Assembly: GCA_023396045.1 (NCBI GenBank)
Contig: JAEWXD010000052.1
Location: 1-54,218 of the forward strand
Source: Bacillota bacterium
GTDB taxonomy: Bacteria; Bacillota; Clostridia; Christensenellales; Aristaeellaceae
Length of the DNA: 54,218 nt
Direction of reading: 5' to 3'
Shown: positions 9,231 to 16,694 of the stretch, one piece after another
How the letters are laid out: the number at the start of each line of letters is the position of its first letter
Numbering within the stretch: position 1 is the stretch's first letter
Notes under the pieces: generated by a model
Told to the model about the DNA's origin: nothing
The model's database searches: none
The model's input: only the letters and a program-made list of their open reading frames with translations
Translations under genes and position numbers: made by a program

Positions 9231-9256
9231 AAATGCGTATGCTTTGGTAGTAATAA
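9228..9256 (+). promoter_or_regulatory. Candidate promoter of the calcium ATPase gene
   Basis: TTGAAA and TAATAA are separated by 17 bases. The -35 box touches the end of the preceding terminator, and the ribosome site TAGGGGGA lies just downstream. Confidence 0.4.
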
Positions 9257-9271
9257 AATGTAGGGGGAAAT

Positions 9272-11869
9272 ATGGATTTACATGGATTAACGCCTGCGCA
9301 AGTGCAGGCAAGTAGGGAAAAACACGGTAGCAATACTTTAAGTAAGTTGCCGGTAGACCCATTATGGAAAAAAATATTACAGGGATTTACAGACCCTATG
9401 ATACTGATTTTGGTAGTAGCCTTGTTTGTGCAGGTGATACTCTATTTTTTAGGGGAAACCGAATGGTTTGAACCTGTGGCGGTGTTTGTGGCTATTATGA
9501 TTGCAAACGGTGTTTCAGCCGTAAGCGAAAGTAAGCAGGAAGGTAAGGCTTCAGCCCTTCGTGAAGAAGAGGAAGCCAAGGAAACAGCAAAAGTACTCCG
9601 TGAAGGTGCTTTGCAGGAAGTACATGTTTCAGAACTTGTGGTAGGCGATATTGTGTACCTGCAAGCAGGGGATAAAGTACCTGCAGATGGCTTGCTTGTG
9701 CAAGGTAATATTAAAGTAGACCAAGCTGCACTCAATGGCGAAACCGAAGAAGCAAAAAAAACAGCTTATATCGTGGGGGAATACAATACCAAAGATTTAT
9801 TGAACCCTTACTACATCTATCGCGGTACGGTAGTATGTGCCGGTGAAGCCTATTTTGAAATTGCCGTTGTGGGCGATAACACTTTGTTTGGTGCTCTTGC
9901 CTTAGAAGTGCAGGAGGAACAAAGAGAAACCCCACTACAAGTAAAATTAAGAAAATTGGCAAAGCAAATATCCACCTTTGGTTATATTGGCGCTACTTGT
10001 ATTTTTTTAGGTATCTTCTTAAAAACCATCTTTACAGGCAGCTTACCGGTGGGCGCATTGCAATGGGTGCGCTTGGTGTTGGACGCCATTACCGTATCTG
10101 TAACCATCATTGTATGCGCCGTACCCGAAGGCTTGCCTATGCTCACTTCCATACTGCTGTCTTTCCAAAGTTTAAAAATGGCAAAAGACAATGTGCTTGT
10201 GCGCAAAATCAACGGTTTGGAAACCGCCGGCAGTTTAAATATTTTATTTAGCGACAAAACCGGCACCATTACCGAAGGTAAACTATCTGTGGTGGAACTG
10301 GCTACAGGCAATGTGCGCGTGTTCCAAAAATTAGAGCAATTGCCGGAAAATTTGGTGCAGGAAGTGGTGGCCGGCATAGGTGTAAACAACAGTGCCAAAG
10401 AAAGCCAAGGCAAAATTATAGGTGGCAACAGTACCGATAGAACTTTAATGGCTTTTTTAACCCATGAAAACCAACATGAAAAAATCAGCAAAGAAGAAAT
10501 TCATAGCTTTAACGCCTTTGATTCTGCCAAAAAATTCTCCAATGTAAACATTGTTAGAAACGGCAAAACCTATACCTATATCAAAGGTGCCCCGGAAAAA
10601 ATCATAGAAAAATGCACCCATTATTTAGATGAAGAGGGTAATGTAAAAGAGCTTGTGGAAGTAAACTATTTGCATAGCTATATGAACGGTCAAGCCGGCC
10701 GTTCCATGCGTTTGCTTGCCGTTGCTCGTGCTGAAGGCCAGGATACCGACCAGGACTTTACCTTAATCTGTGTATTGTCTATAAGGGACAATGTGCGCAA
10801 AGAAGCCGTACAGGCTATGCAAGAAGTGCGCAATGCCGGTATACAAGTGGTTATGGTTACCGGTGATAGAAAAGAAACTGCCGTGGCGATTGCCAAAGAA
10901 GCAGGACTTTTTACTTCTTCGGAGGATATTGCCATCACTTCTGCAGAAATGGCAGAAAAAACAGACGATGAATTAAAGAAACTCTTACCCAACTTGCGCG
11001 TTATCTCTCGTGCATTGCCAAGCGACAAAAGCCGTATTGTACGCATAGCGCAAGAACTTAACTTGGTAGTGGGCATGACAGGCGATGGTGTAAACGATTC
11101 CCCGGCTCTTAAAAAAGCAGATGTGGGCTTTGCCATGGGCAGTGGCACAGAAGTTGCCAAAGAAGCTGGCGATATTACCATTTTGGATGATAACTTTGCC
11201 TCTATAGAAAAAGCCATACTCTATGGCCGTACCATGTTCCAAAGCATACGCAAGTTCCTCATCTTTCAACTAACGGTAAATGTAGCGGCTGTAAGCATTG
11301 CTTTCTTTGGCCCCATGTTTGGTGAAAACATTGTACTCACTGTAATTCAACTGCTTTTTATTAACTTGGTTATGGACTCCTTGGCTGCCATTGCCTTTGG
11401 CAGTGAGCCTGCCTTGCAAGAATATATGCAGCACAAGCCCATTCCAAGAAGTGAGAGCATTGTCAGCAAGCCTATGTTATGGCAAATTCTAACGTCGGCT
11501 TTGTATATTACAGTCATTTGTTTGGGCATACTCTTTATACCTGCTTTACAAAATCTTTTCACCTCCACAGACCCTGCTTATTTAAAAACCGTGGTGTTTA
11601 GCGTGTTTATGATGGCAATTACGCTCAATGGTTTTAGTGCAAGAACCAGCCATTGCAACCCGTTTTATAAACTTACCGGCAACGAAACATTCCTTGTGGT
11701 AATGCTTGGCATATGTATTATGCAGTTTGTATTTGTAAGCTTGGGTGGCGAAGTGCTTAGTGTAGTAGCCCTCAAAGCAAAAGATTGGGCCATAGGTTTT
11801 GGCTTGGCAGCGATGGTACTGCCCATTCATATGTTGCGTTGTAAATTATCCCAATACAAAAATCAATAA
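9272..11869 (+). CDS. PMCA-type calcium-transporting P-type ATPase
   Basis: An 865-residue P2-type ATPase that uses ATP to export Ca2+ from the cytoplasm. Visible in order are an N-terminal cation-ATPase segment, the actuator loop with NGET (near 155, TGES equivalent), the M4 motif CAVPEGLP (around 282-289), the phosphorylated Asp328 in SDKTGTITEG, the nucleotide-domain KGAPE, MVTGDRKETA, and the hinge TGDGVNDSPALKKADVGFAMG. In M6, FINLVMDSLAAIAF supplies Asn and Asp, which with the M4 Glu form the single Ca2+ site typical of PMCA-type (IIB) pumps rather than SERCA. No calmodulin tail is present, as usual in bacteria. It is monocistronic between two terminators. Confidence 0.92.
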   Translation: MDLHGLTPAQVQASREKHGSNTLSKLPVDPLWKKILQGFTDPMILILVVALFVQVILYFLGETEWFEPVAVFVAIMIANGVSAVSESKQEGKASALREEEEAKETAKVLREGALQEVHVSELVVGDIVYLQAGDKVPADGLLVQGNIKVDQAALNGETEEAKKTAYIVGEYNTKDLLNPYYIYRGTVVCAGEAYFEIAVVGDNTLFGALALEVQEEQRETPLQVKLRKLAKQISTFGYIGATCIFLGIFLKTIFTGSLPVGALQWVRLVLDAITVSVTIIVCAVPEGLPMLTSILLSFQSLKMAKDNVLVRKINGLETAGSLNILFSDKTGTITEGKLSVVELATGNVRVFQKLEQLPENLVQEVVAGIGVNNSAKESQGKIIGGNSTDRTLMAFLTHENQHEKISKEEIHSFNAFDSAKKFSNVNIVRNGKTYTYIKGAPEKIIEKCTHYLDEEGNVKELVEVNYLHSYMNGQAGRSMRLLAVARAEGQDTDQDFTLICVLSIRDNVRKEAVQAMQEVRNAGIQVVMVTGDRKETAVAIAKEAGLFTSSEDIAITSAEMAEKTDDELKKLLPNLRVISRALPSDKSRIVRIAQELNLVVGMTGDGVNDSPALKKADVGFAMGSGTEVAKEAGDITILDDNFASIEKAILYGRTMFQSIRKFLIFQLTVNVAAVSIAFFGPMFGENIVLTVIQLLFINLVMDSLAAIAFGSEPALQEYMQHKPIPRSESIVSKPMLWQILTSALYITVICLGILFIPALQNLFTSTDPAYLKTVVFSVFMMAITLNGFSARTSHCNPFYKLTGNETFLVVMLGICIMQFVFVSLGGEVLSVVALKAKDWAIGFGLAAMVLPIHMLRCKLSQYKNQ

Positions 11870-11877
11870 TAAAAAAG

Positions 11878-11906
11878 CTGCTTCCAAATTTGGAGGCAGT
11901 TTTTTA
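11878..11906. terminator. Bidirectional terminator between calcium ATPase and folA
   Basis: A nine-base-pair stem CTGCTTCCA / TGGAGGCAG with one wobble and loop AATT has six or more T on the plus side and a matching A-run on the other side, serving both convergent genes. Confidence 0.85.
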
Positions 11907-11915
11907 TGCAATTTT

Positions 11916-12401
11916 TTATTTTTTTACCCACGTAGTAAAGCAAATTGGCATTTTATCTTCCACGTATTGTTTGCTTTGTATTTTCCACTCATCTTCAAAA
12001 GTTGGGAAGAAGGTATCTGCATCTACAGGTTCTTTTTCTTCTATCAATGTTAAATAGAGTTTGTCTGCATGGGGTAAAAATTGTTCATACAAAGCGCTGC
12101 CGCCACAAATAAAAATTTCATCTGAGGGGTTTTGCTCGGCATAGTGCAAAACGCTCTCTACATCTTGCAACACCAACACTTCGTTATTTTCAATATTATG
12201 GCTTTTACTCAGTACAATATTTTTTCTGTTGGGCAAAGGTCTTTTTGGCAAACTGCAATAGGTTTTGTAGCCCATTACAATACTATGGTGCAGTGTTGTT
12301 TCTTTAAAAAACTGTAGATCCTTGGGCAAGTGGTACAACATATTGTTGTTTTTGCCTATGGCACGTGTTTTTTTGGTAATGGCTGCAATGAGGGATATCA
12401 T
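11916..12401 (-). CDS. folA: Dihydrofolate reductase
   Basis: A 161-residue protein that reduces dihydrofolate to tetrahydrofolate with NADPH, regenerating the cofactor oxidised by thymidylate synthase. The start MISLIAAITKKTRAIG, the substrate-binding acidic residue in LPKDLQFFK, the NADPH motif MGYKTYCSLP, FICGGSALYEQFLP (GG diphosphate loop) and LTLIE are all visible. The MGYKTYCSLP segment differs from the common MGRxTxES: the Arg after the Gly is Tyr. Length is standard. Its ATG overlaps the thyA stop by four bases (ATGA), so it is translated by coupling to thyA. Confidence 0.93.
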   Translation of the reverse strand: MISLIAAITKKTRAIGKNNNMLYHLPKDLQFFKETTLHHSIVMGYKTYCSLPKRPLPNRKNIVLSKSHNIENNEVLVLQDVESVLHYAEQNPSDEIFICGGSALYEQFLPHADKLYLTLIEEKEPVDADTFFPTFEDEWKIQSKQYVEDKMPICFTTWVKK

Positions 12402-13234
12402 ATCGCTATCTCCAATTTAAAATTGGGGGTGTTGGGCTTGTAGTTTTGCAGTTCAAAATCGTCTATTGTAAACTTATAAAAATCATTGTGTTCTGCTTTG
12501 AGTACCAAACGGATTTGTTCTGCATCTTCTTGGCCGGGTCTTGCGATCATTTCGTTAATGGAGTCAACATGCCTGTCATAAATATGGGCGTTTTGCACCA
12601 TGTGGCAGAACTTACCGGGTGTAAGCCCTGTGGTCTTGGCAACCATCATTTGCAGGGCAACATATTGTATTTTGTTAATAGAGTTTGCCATGGCTACGTC
12701 GCTGCTGCGTTGCACCAAGGTTAAATCCAACAGGCCTTGCCTTACACTCCAAAGGGTTTCCATGGCGCAAGGGTAGAGGCCGGCACTTGCCTCAAAATCT
12801 GCATATTGGTAAAGGTTCATAATGTGGCGTCTGCCATAGGGCAAGCTTTTTAAACCGTCTAATAACTTGTTTACCAAATCATAGCGTTTTACGGTAGCAC
12901 CATAGCGTTCGCCTATGGTACGGCTGTGGTTTACATCCCATTCATCCCACCAGGTAATTTGATATTTATCTTTTAAAATATCTAAATTGTTGCTTTGGTC
13001 TTGGTAGATCCATAAAATCTCTTTAATGGCGCTTTTCCAAGCAATGCCACGCAATGTGATAATGGGGAACTCATTTTTCTGCAAGTCGTACTCTTCCCAA
13101 ACCTGGTTTACAAAATAAGTATGAGAGGGGGTACCATCTGCATATTTCGGTCGTACTTTTTCACCCATGGTGTTGTTACCTTCGCTTAATATGCGCTTGC
13201 AAAGATCTATATAATATCGGTCTGCTTTGTTCAT
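12398..13234 (-). CDS. thyA: Thymidylate synthase ThyA, phi3T/B. subtilis ThyA type
   Basis: A 278-residue enzyme that converts dUMP to dTMP using methylenetetrahydrofolate. The chosen ATG follows a good ribosome site (CGGAGGT); an upstream extension in frame has none. SHTYFVNQVW, PIITLRGIAWKSAIKEILW, SLPYGRRHIMNLY, the active-site LYPCAMETLWSV with the nucleophilic Cys, LVQRSSDVAMANSINKIQY and DFYKFTIDDFELQNYK are seen. In E. coli ThyA the catalytic Cys is followed by His (PCH); here it is PCA. With the DFYxFTIDDF end, this places it in the branch of B. subtilis/phage phi3T ThyA. It heads the thyA-folA operon, the full dTMP cycle. Confidence 0.93.
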   Translation of the reverse strand: MNKADRYYIDLCKRILSEGNNTMGEKVRPKYADGTPSHTYFVNQVWEEYDLQKNEFPIITLRGIAWKSAIKEILWIYQDQSNNLDILKDKYQITWWDEWDVNHSRTIGERYGATVKRYDLVNKLLDGLKSLPYGRRHIMNLYQYADFEASAGLYPCAMETLWSVRQGLLDLTLVQRSSDVAMANSINKIQYVALQMMVAKTTGLTPGKFCHMVQNAHIYDRHVDSINEMIARPGQEDAEQIRLVLKAEHNDFYKFTIDDFELQNYKPNTPNFKLEIAI

Positions 13235-13256
13235 TTTACACCTCCGGTTGCGTTTT

Positions 13257-13285
13257 ATTATAATATAATTGTTGGCTTTGGGCAA
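13257..13285 (-). promoter_or_regulatory. Predicted promoter of thyA-folA
   Basis: On the minus strand TTGCCC and TATAAT are separated by 17 bases, shortly before the thyA ribosome site. It overlaps the oppositely directed candidate promoter at 13272-13300, so the two transcripts may compete. Confidence 0.6.
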
Positions 13286-13300
13286 ATACTATGTTACACT
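13272..13300 (+). promoter_or_regulatory. Candidate promoter of the DfsB/ClbS-like gene
   Basis: TTGGCT and TACACT are separated by 17 bases, on the strand opposite to the thyA promoter and overlapping it. Confidence 0.4.
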
Positions 13301-13332
13301 GAAATTACATAAAAAATAGGGAAGTGAGTTTT

Positions 13333-13869
13333 ATGCCACGCGCAACAAGCAAGGCAGAGCTTTTACAAAATGCACAAACACAATTTCAAAACCTAATGCA
13401 ATTGATAGATAGCCTTTCTGACAAAGCTTTGGCTACACCTTTTGATTTTTCTGCAGACCCTAAGAAAAAAGAAGCCCATTGGAGCAGGGATAGAAACGTA
13501 AGGGATATTTATATTCATTTATATGAATGGCATATGCTTTTGCTGTCCTGGGTAGAGGCAAACACAAATGGTAAAAATCAACCCTTTATTCCCGCACCGT
13601 ATAATTGGAAGAACTACGGCGATATGAATGTAATGTTCTGGCAAAAACACCAGAATACTGGCTGTGAGCAAGCAAAAGCATGGCTTATGCAATCTCATCA
13701 AGAGGTATTGCAATTGGCACAAAGCTTTAGCGATGAACAATTGTTTCAAAAGAATGTGTATGCTTGGATAGGTGGCAGTACATTAGGCTCTTATTTTGTA
13801 AGCGCCACTGCCAGCCATTATGACTGGGCAATTAAAAAATTAAAAGCACATCAGAAAATGTGTCCATAA
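13333..13869 (+). CDS. ClbS/DfsB-family four-helix protein (DUF1706)
   Basis: A 178-residue soluble protein. ATG at 13333 is preferred over GTG at 13324 because AGGGAAGTGA stands at ribosome-site distance. SKAELLQNAQTQFQNLMQLI, the Trp-containing RDRNVRDIYIHLYEWHMLL, PAPYNWKNYGDMN and a C-terminal GSYFVSATASHYDWAIKKL match the ClbS/DfsB (DUF1706) family, a DinB-like four-helix bundle. One member, ClbS, is a cyclopropane hydrolase that protects E. coli from its own colibactin; most members are uncharacterised. There is no polyketide synthesis locus here, so the role is open. It is monocistronic. Confidence 0.8.
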   Translation: MPRATSKAELLQNAQTQFQNLMQLIDSLSDKALATPFDFSADPKKKEAHWSRDRNVRDIYIHLYEWHMLLLSWVEANTNGKNQPFIPAPYNWKNYGDMNVMFWQKHQNTGCEQAKAWLMQSHQEVLQLAQSFSDEQLFQKNVYAWIGGSTLGSYFVSATASHYDWAIKKLKAHQKMCP

Positions 13870-13870
13870 A

Positions 13871-13903
13871 AAACACCAAGAGCCATGCTCTGGGTGTTTT
13901 TTA
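13871..13903. terminator. Bidirectional terminator between the DfsB-like gene and codA
   Basis: The stem AACACCAAGAGC / GCTCTGGGTGTT with one internal mismatch and loop CAT has T-runs on both strands. Confidence 0.85.
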
Positions 13904-15133
13904 TTAAAACAATCGTTTTGTTTCTGCCATTTTTGCTTCTATCAATTTTTTGCCAGCCTTATAACTTGCAAGCACAGGTGCATTGTAGTTTAAGGCTTCA
14001 TAGTAATCACTGGCTCCAAGCACTATAAAGCTTGCATCCTTGCCTTCTGCAATGCCGTAACGTTCACCTAAGTACAAGGTTTTGGCTGCGTTATGGGTAA
14101 TAAAGCGGTAACTGTTTTGAATCTCTTCATAGCCCATCATTTGGCATACATGTAGCCCCATAAATACTACATCACGCAAGTTACCGTTACCCATAGGATA
14201 CCAAGGGTCAAATATATCATCGTGGCCAAAGCTTACATTCATACCTGCCTCTGTAAGCTCCTTTACCCTTGTAATACCGCGGCGCCTGGGGTAGTTATCT
14301 ACCCTGCCTTGCAGATGGGTGTTTACCAAGGGATTGGCTACAAAGTTAATGTGGCTCATTTTGAGCAAACGCATCAGCCTTTGCACATAGGCATTGTTAT
14401 AGCTGTGCATGGCTGTGGTATGGCTGGCTGTTACTTTGTCAAATAAGCCCAGCTCTAAGGCACGGGTTGCCAAGGTTTCTAAACCACGAGAGGCTTCGTC
14501 ATCTATTTCATCGCAATGCACGTCCATGAGCTTACTGTACTTGGCAGCCAGTTCACAGGCAAAGTTGAGGCTTTCTACACTGTATTCTCTGGTAAATTCA
14601 AAGTGGGGAATGGCACCCACACAGTCTGCACCCATTTTTACAGCATCTTCCATCAGTTGTTTACCGTTGGGGTAGCTGTGTATCCCCTCTTGGGGAAATG
14701 CCACAATTTGAATGTTGGCAATATGTGCAAGTTCTTCTTTAAGCTCTAATAAGGCTTCCATAGCCACAAGTTTAGGGTCGGTAATATCCACATGGCTGCG
14801 TATGTGTTGCACACCATGGCTTGCATACATGGCAACGGCTTTGCGCACACGCTCTTTTACATCCTGTTTGCTCAATTTGCCTTTGCGTTTGCTCCAACAC
14901 TCTATGCCTTCAAACAATGTGCCACTCAAGTTCCACACAGGGTCGCCTGCTGTAAGGCAGGTATCCAAATGCACGTGGCTTTCAATAAAAGGGGGCAATA
15001 CCAAATGGTTTTGTAAGTCTATTACTTCTTCATGAGGTAGGGCTTGCAAACTGCCAAAGGCTATAAACTTACCGTTTTCTATTCTAAAATCACAGGGTTT
15101 ATGGTTTTCTATTCTTGCGTTTGTAAATAACAT
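13904..15133 (-). CDS. codA: Cytosine deaminase CodA
   Basis: A 409-residue amidohydrolase that converts cytosine to uracil and ammonia. The metal-binding HVHLDTCLTAG, SGTLFEGIE, QIVAFPQEGIHSYPNG, VGAIPHFEFTREY, MDVHCDEIDDEASRG, TASHTTAMHSY and FGHDDIFDPWYPMGNGN are nearly identical to the E. coli CodA signature blocks, covering the metal His residues, the catalytic Glu and the metal Asp. Length is close to the E. coli enzyme. Its ATG lies inside the end of codB (25-base overlap) with GAGGAAG as ribosome site. Uracil formed here feeds pyrimidine salvage, in line with the attenuator ahead of codB. Confidence 0.95.
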   Translation of the reverse strand: MLFTNARIENHKPCDFRIENGKFIAFGSLQALPHEEVIDLQNHLVLPPFIESHVHLDTCLTAGDPVWNLSGTLFEGIECWSKRKGKLSKQDVKERVRKAVAMYASHGVQHIRSHVDITDPKLVAMEALLELKEELAHIANIQIVAFPQEGIHSYPNGKQLMEDAVKMGADCVGAIPHFEFTREYSVESLNFACELAAKYSKLMDVHCDEIDDEASRGLETLATRALELGLFDKVTASHTTAMHSYNNAYVQRLMRLLKMSHINFVANPLVNTHLQGRVDNYPRRRGITRVKELTEAGMNVSFGHDDIFDPWYPMGNGNLRDVVFMGLHVCQMMGYEEIQNSYRFITHNAAKTLYLGERYGIAEGKDASFIVLGASDYYEALNYNAPVLASYKAGKKLIEAKMAETKRLF

Positions 15134-16365
15134 GCATTCTTCCTCGTTTGAAATACTTTATTGTAAGTATAGTGGCATACACAGGCAACCGCCATGGCAT
15201 TGATGGAGGCAATGCCGAAAGGTACAAAGTTACCCACCAATGCACCAGTTACTACACCGAGTACAGCGCCTAAGTTTATTTTTTCAACTGCACCTTTTAC
15301 GGTGTAGTTTTCTTTGTTCATAAAGTAGTCTAAGGTGATAATGGCGCCCACCGGTGGCAAGGTTGCATTTAAGAAGCTTAACCAACCCACAAAGTTGTTG
15401 TAGAGCCAAATGGCTGTGCAAGTACCAATAATGCCTGCCACAATTACCATGGGTCTTTTGCGAATTTTAGTTAAGTTAGAAAGACCAAGTGCGCCGGTGT
15501 AGAGTGCATTGTCGTTGGTTGTCCAAATATTTGCGCCAAGCACCACAAGGGCAGGAAGTATTAAACCTTGTGCAAGCATTACGTAGAATATATCGTCTTT
15601 ACCGGTAAAAGCACCGCCCACTGCACCAAAGGCAAACATAAGGCTGTTGCCAACAAAGAAGGCAATTACGGTGCTAATTACGGCAATGCGGTTGTTTCTG
15701 GCAAACCTTGTAAAGTTAGGGGTTGCTGTACCACCGCTGATAAAGCTGCCTATTACAAGCCCTATGCCACTAAATACGCTGATTTTGCCACTGCTTTGTG
15801 CAAAAATGGCCTCCAAGCCGCCACCTGTGCTGCTGGCTGTAAACATAGAATAAAAACCAAGTATGGCAATGAGTGGCACAGAAATATAGCTTACAATTTC
15901 AAGCCCCTTGATGCCAAAGTAGGCAGAGCAGGTCATACAGATACCGGCTATGATTACCAACAATGTGGGGGAGATATGCATTACTTCACCGGCAGGTATG
16001 GCAAACATGGCAACGCCTACACCAAACCAACCAATCTGTGTAAAACCAATAAATATAGAGGGAAGGTAAGAACCTATGCTACCAAAGCTTTTTTGTGCAA
16101 GCAAGTCAAAACTTAAGCCTGTTTTGCTACCAATGTAGGCAAGTATACCGGTATAAGCGCCAAGTATCATACCCCCAAGGAGTATGCTCCATAAAAAGCC
16201 GCTTAAATCAAGGCCGTTGCCAAGTTTAGCACCAACGCTCATGGAAGCAGAGAAGAAGGTAAACCCAAGCATAATAAAAAACATGGGCAGGAAGCTCTTG
16301 CGTGCACTTTGTGGCACTGCTTCAAAGCTATAGTCGTGGTCTGGTTGCTGTGTGTTGTTTGGCAT
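15109..16365 (-). CDS. codB: Cytosine permease CodB (NCS1 family)
   Basis: A 418-residue inner-membrane transporter with about 12 hydrophobic segments. The start at 16365 (MPNNTQQPDHDYSFEAVP) follows AAGGAGGG; the upstream in-frame extension runs through the leader terminator. DYSFEAVPQSARKSF, SVGAKLGNGLDL, IGSKTGLSFDLLAQKSFG, TQIGWFGVGVAMFAIP and the NFTRFARN segment mark NCS1-type cytosine/purine permeases. The partner codA directly downstream fixes cytosine as the likely substrate. Expression is probably controlled by the pyrimidine attenuator leader upstream. Confidence 0.93.
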   Translation of the reverse strand: MPNNTQQPDHDYSFEAVPQSARKSFLPMFFIMLGFTFFSASMSVGAKLGNGLDLSGFLWSILLGGMILGAYTGILAYIGSKTGLSFDLLAQKSFGSIGSYLPSIFIGFTQIGWFGVGVAMFAIPAGEVMHISPTLLVIIAGICMTCSAYFGIKGLEIVSYISVPLIAILGFYSMFTASSTGGGLEAIFAQSSGKISVFSGIGLVIGSFISGGTATPNFTRFARNNRIAVISTVIAFFVGNSLMFAFGAVGGAFTGKDDIFYVMLAQGLILPALVVLGANIWTTNDNALYTGALGLSNLTKIRKRPMVIVAGIIGTCTAIWLYNNFVGWLSFLNATLPPVGAIITLDYFMNKENYTVKGAVEKINLGAVLGVVTGALVGNFVPFGIASINAMAVACVCHYTYNKVFQTRKNACYLQTQE

Positions 16366-16405
16366 AAAATGCCCTCCTTGTAATAATTTTGGTGGAGGGA
16401 AGCGT

Positions 16406-16520
16406 AAAAAAACACGGCTTCCCCACAAGGAAAGCCGTGATAAATAAACACGATCGCATATTACGACGGAGCTATTGCCCCGCAGTCCTTAGTGGCCTCT
16501 CTGGGCAACTTTAAAGCACC
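16406..16520 (-). promoter_or_regulatory. PyrR-type pyrimidine attenuator leader of codBA
   Basis: On the minus strand, the transcript from the consensus promoter first contains GCCCAGAGAGGCC (plus positions 16494-16506). Its core CCAGAGAGG fits the PyrR RNA-binding consensus CCNGNGAGG, and it is followed by CTAAGGA. An enclosing stem GTTGCCC / GGGCAAT and an alternative, mutually exclusive hairpin (around GCGGGGC AATA GCTCCGT) follow. A strong terminator then stands before codB: arms CACGGCTT / AAGCCGTG (16413-16439) and seven T. By analogy with Bacillus pyr leaders, PyrR with UMP would favour the terminator, lowering cytosine uptake when pyrimidines are plentiful. No T-box or purine-riboswitch motif is seen. 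Confidence 0.7.
16413..16439 (-). terminator. Leader terminator before codB
   Basis: An eight-base-pair GC-rich stem CACGGCTT / AAGCCGTG lies ahead of codB on the minus strand and is followed by seven T. It is the expression-platform hairpin of the attenuator. Confidence 0.85.
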
Positions 16521-16526
16521 AAAATT

Positions 16527-16555
16527 ATTATATGCATCCATGTTTAGCTTGTCAA
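16527..16555 (-). promoter_or_regulatory. Consensus promoter of codBA
   Basis: On the minus strand a perfect TTGACA and a perfect TATAAT are separated by 17 bases. It predicts a leader of roughly 155 bases before codB, with the attenuator inside. Confidence 0.8.
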
Positions 16556-16606
16556 TTCCAAAAATGTTATTTTGTAAAATATTTTTATTGCAAACATAGT
16601 GTTCTG

Positions 16607-16648
16607 CTATAAATGAAGGGCAATGTAAAGGTTTTTTCTATAAATGAA
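16607..16648 (+). repeat. Direct repeat upstream of the selenium operon
   Basis: CTATAAATGAA occurs at 16607-16617 and again at 16638-16648, a start-to-start distance of 31 bases (three helical turns), just upstream of the selD -10 box. Confidence 0.5.
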
Positions 16649-16660
16649 AAACCCGCTTTG

Positions 16661-16669
16661 TGCTATAAT
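16661..16669 (+). promoter_or_regulatory. Extended -10 promoter of selD operon
   Basis: TGCTATAAT is a perfect extended -10 element about 25 bases before the selD start. No good -35 box is visible at 17 bases upstream. Confidence 0.5.
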
Positions 16670-16694
16670 AATACAAAAGGGGTGTGATTACCGA

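Larger units (their letters stand above)
8953..9271 (+). other. 319-base AT-rich intergenic region
   Basis: No open frame with a ribosome site is found here. It contains A/T runs, a terminator hairpin at 9191-9230 and a candidate promoter at 9228-9256. GGCTATA occurs twice (near 8955 and 9011) and its complement TATAGCC once near 9100, so a long-range inverted repeat is possible. No known structured RNA is recognised. Confidence 0.5.

Noticed and set aside
16239..16451. Minus-strand 70-residue open frame upstream of codB
   Set aside because: It covers the leader terminator and the codB start in another frame; no ribosome site fits.
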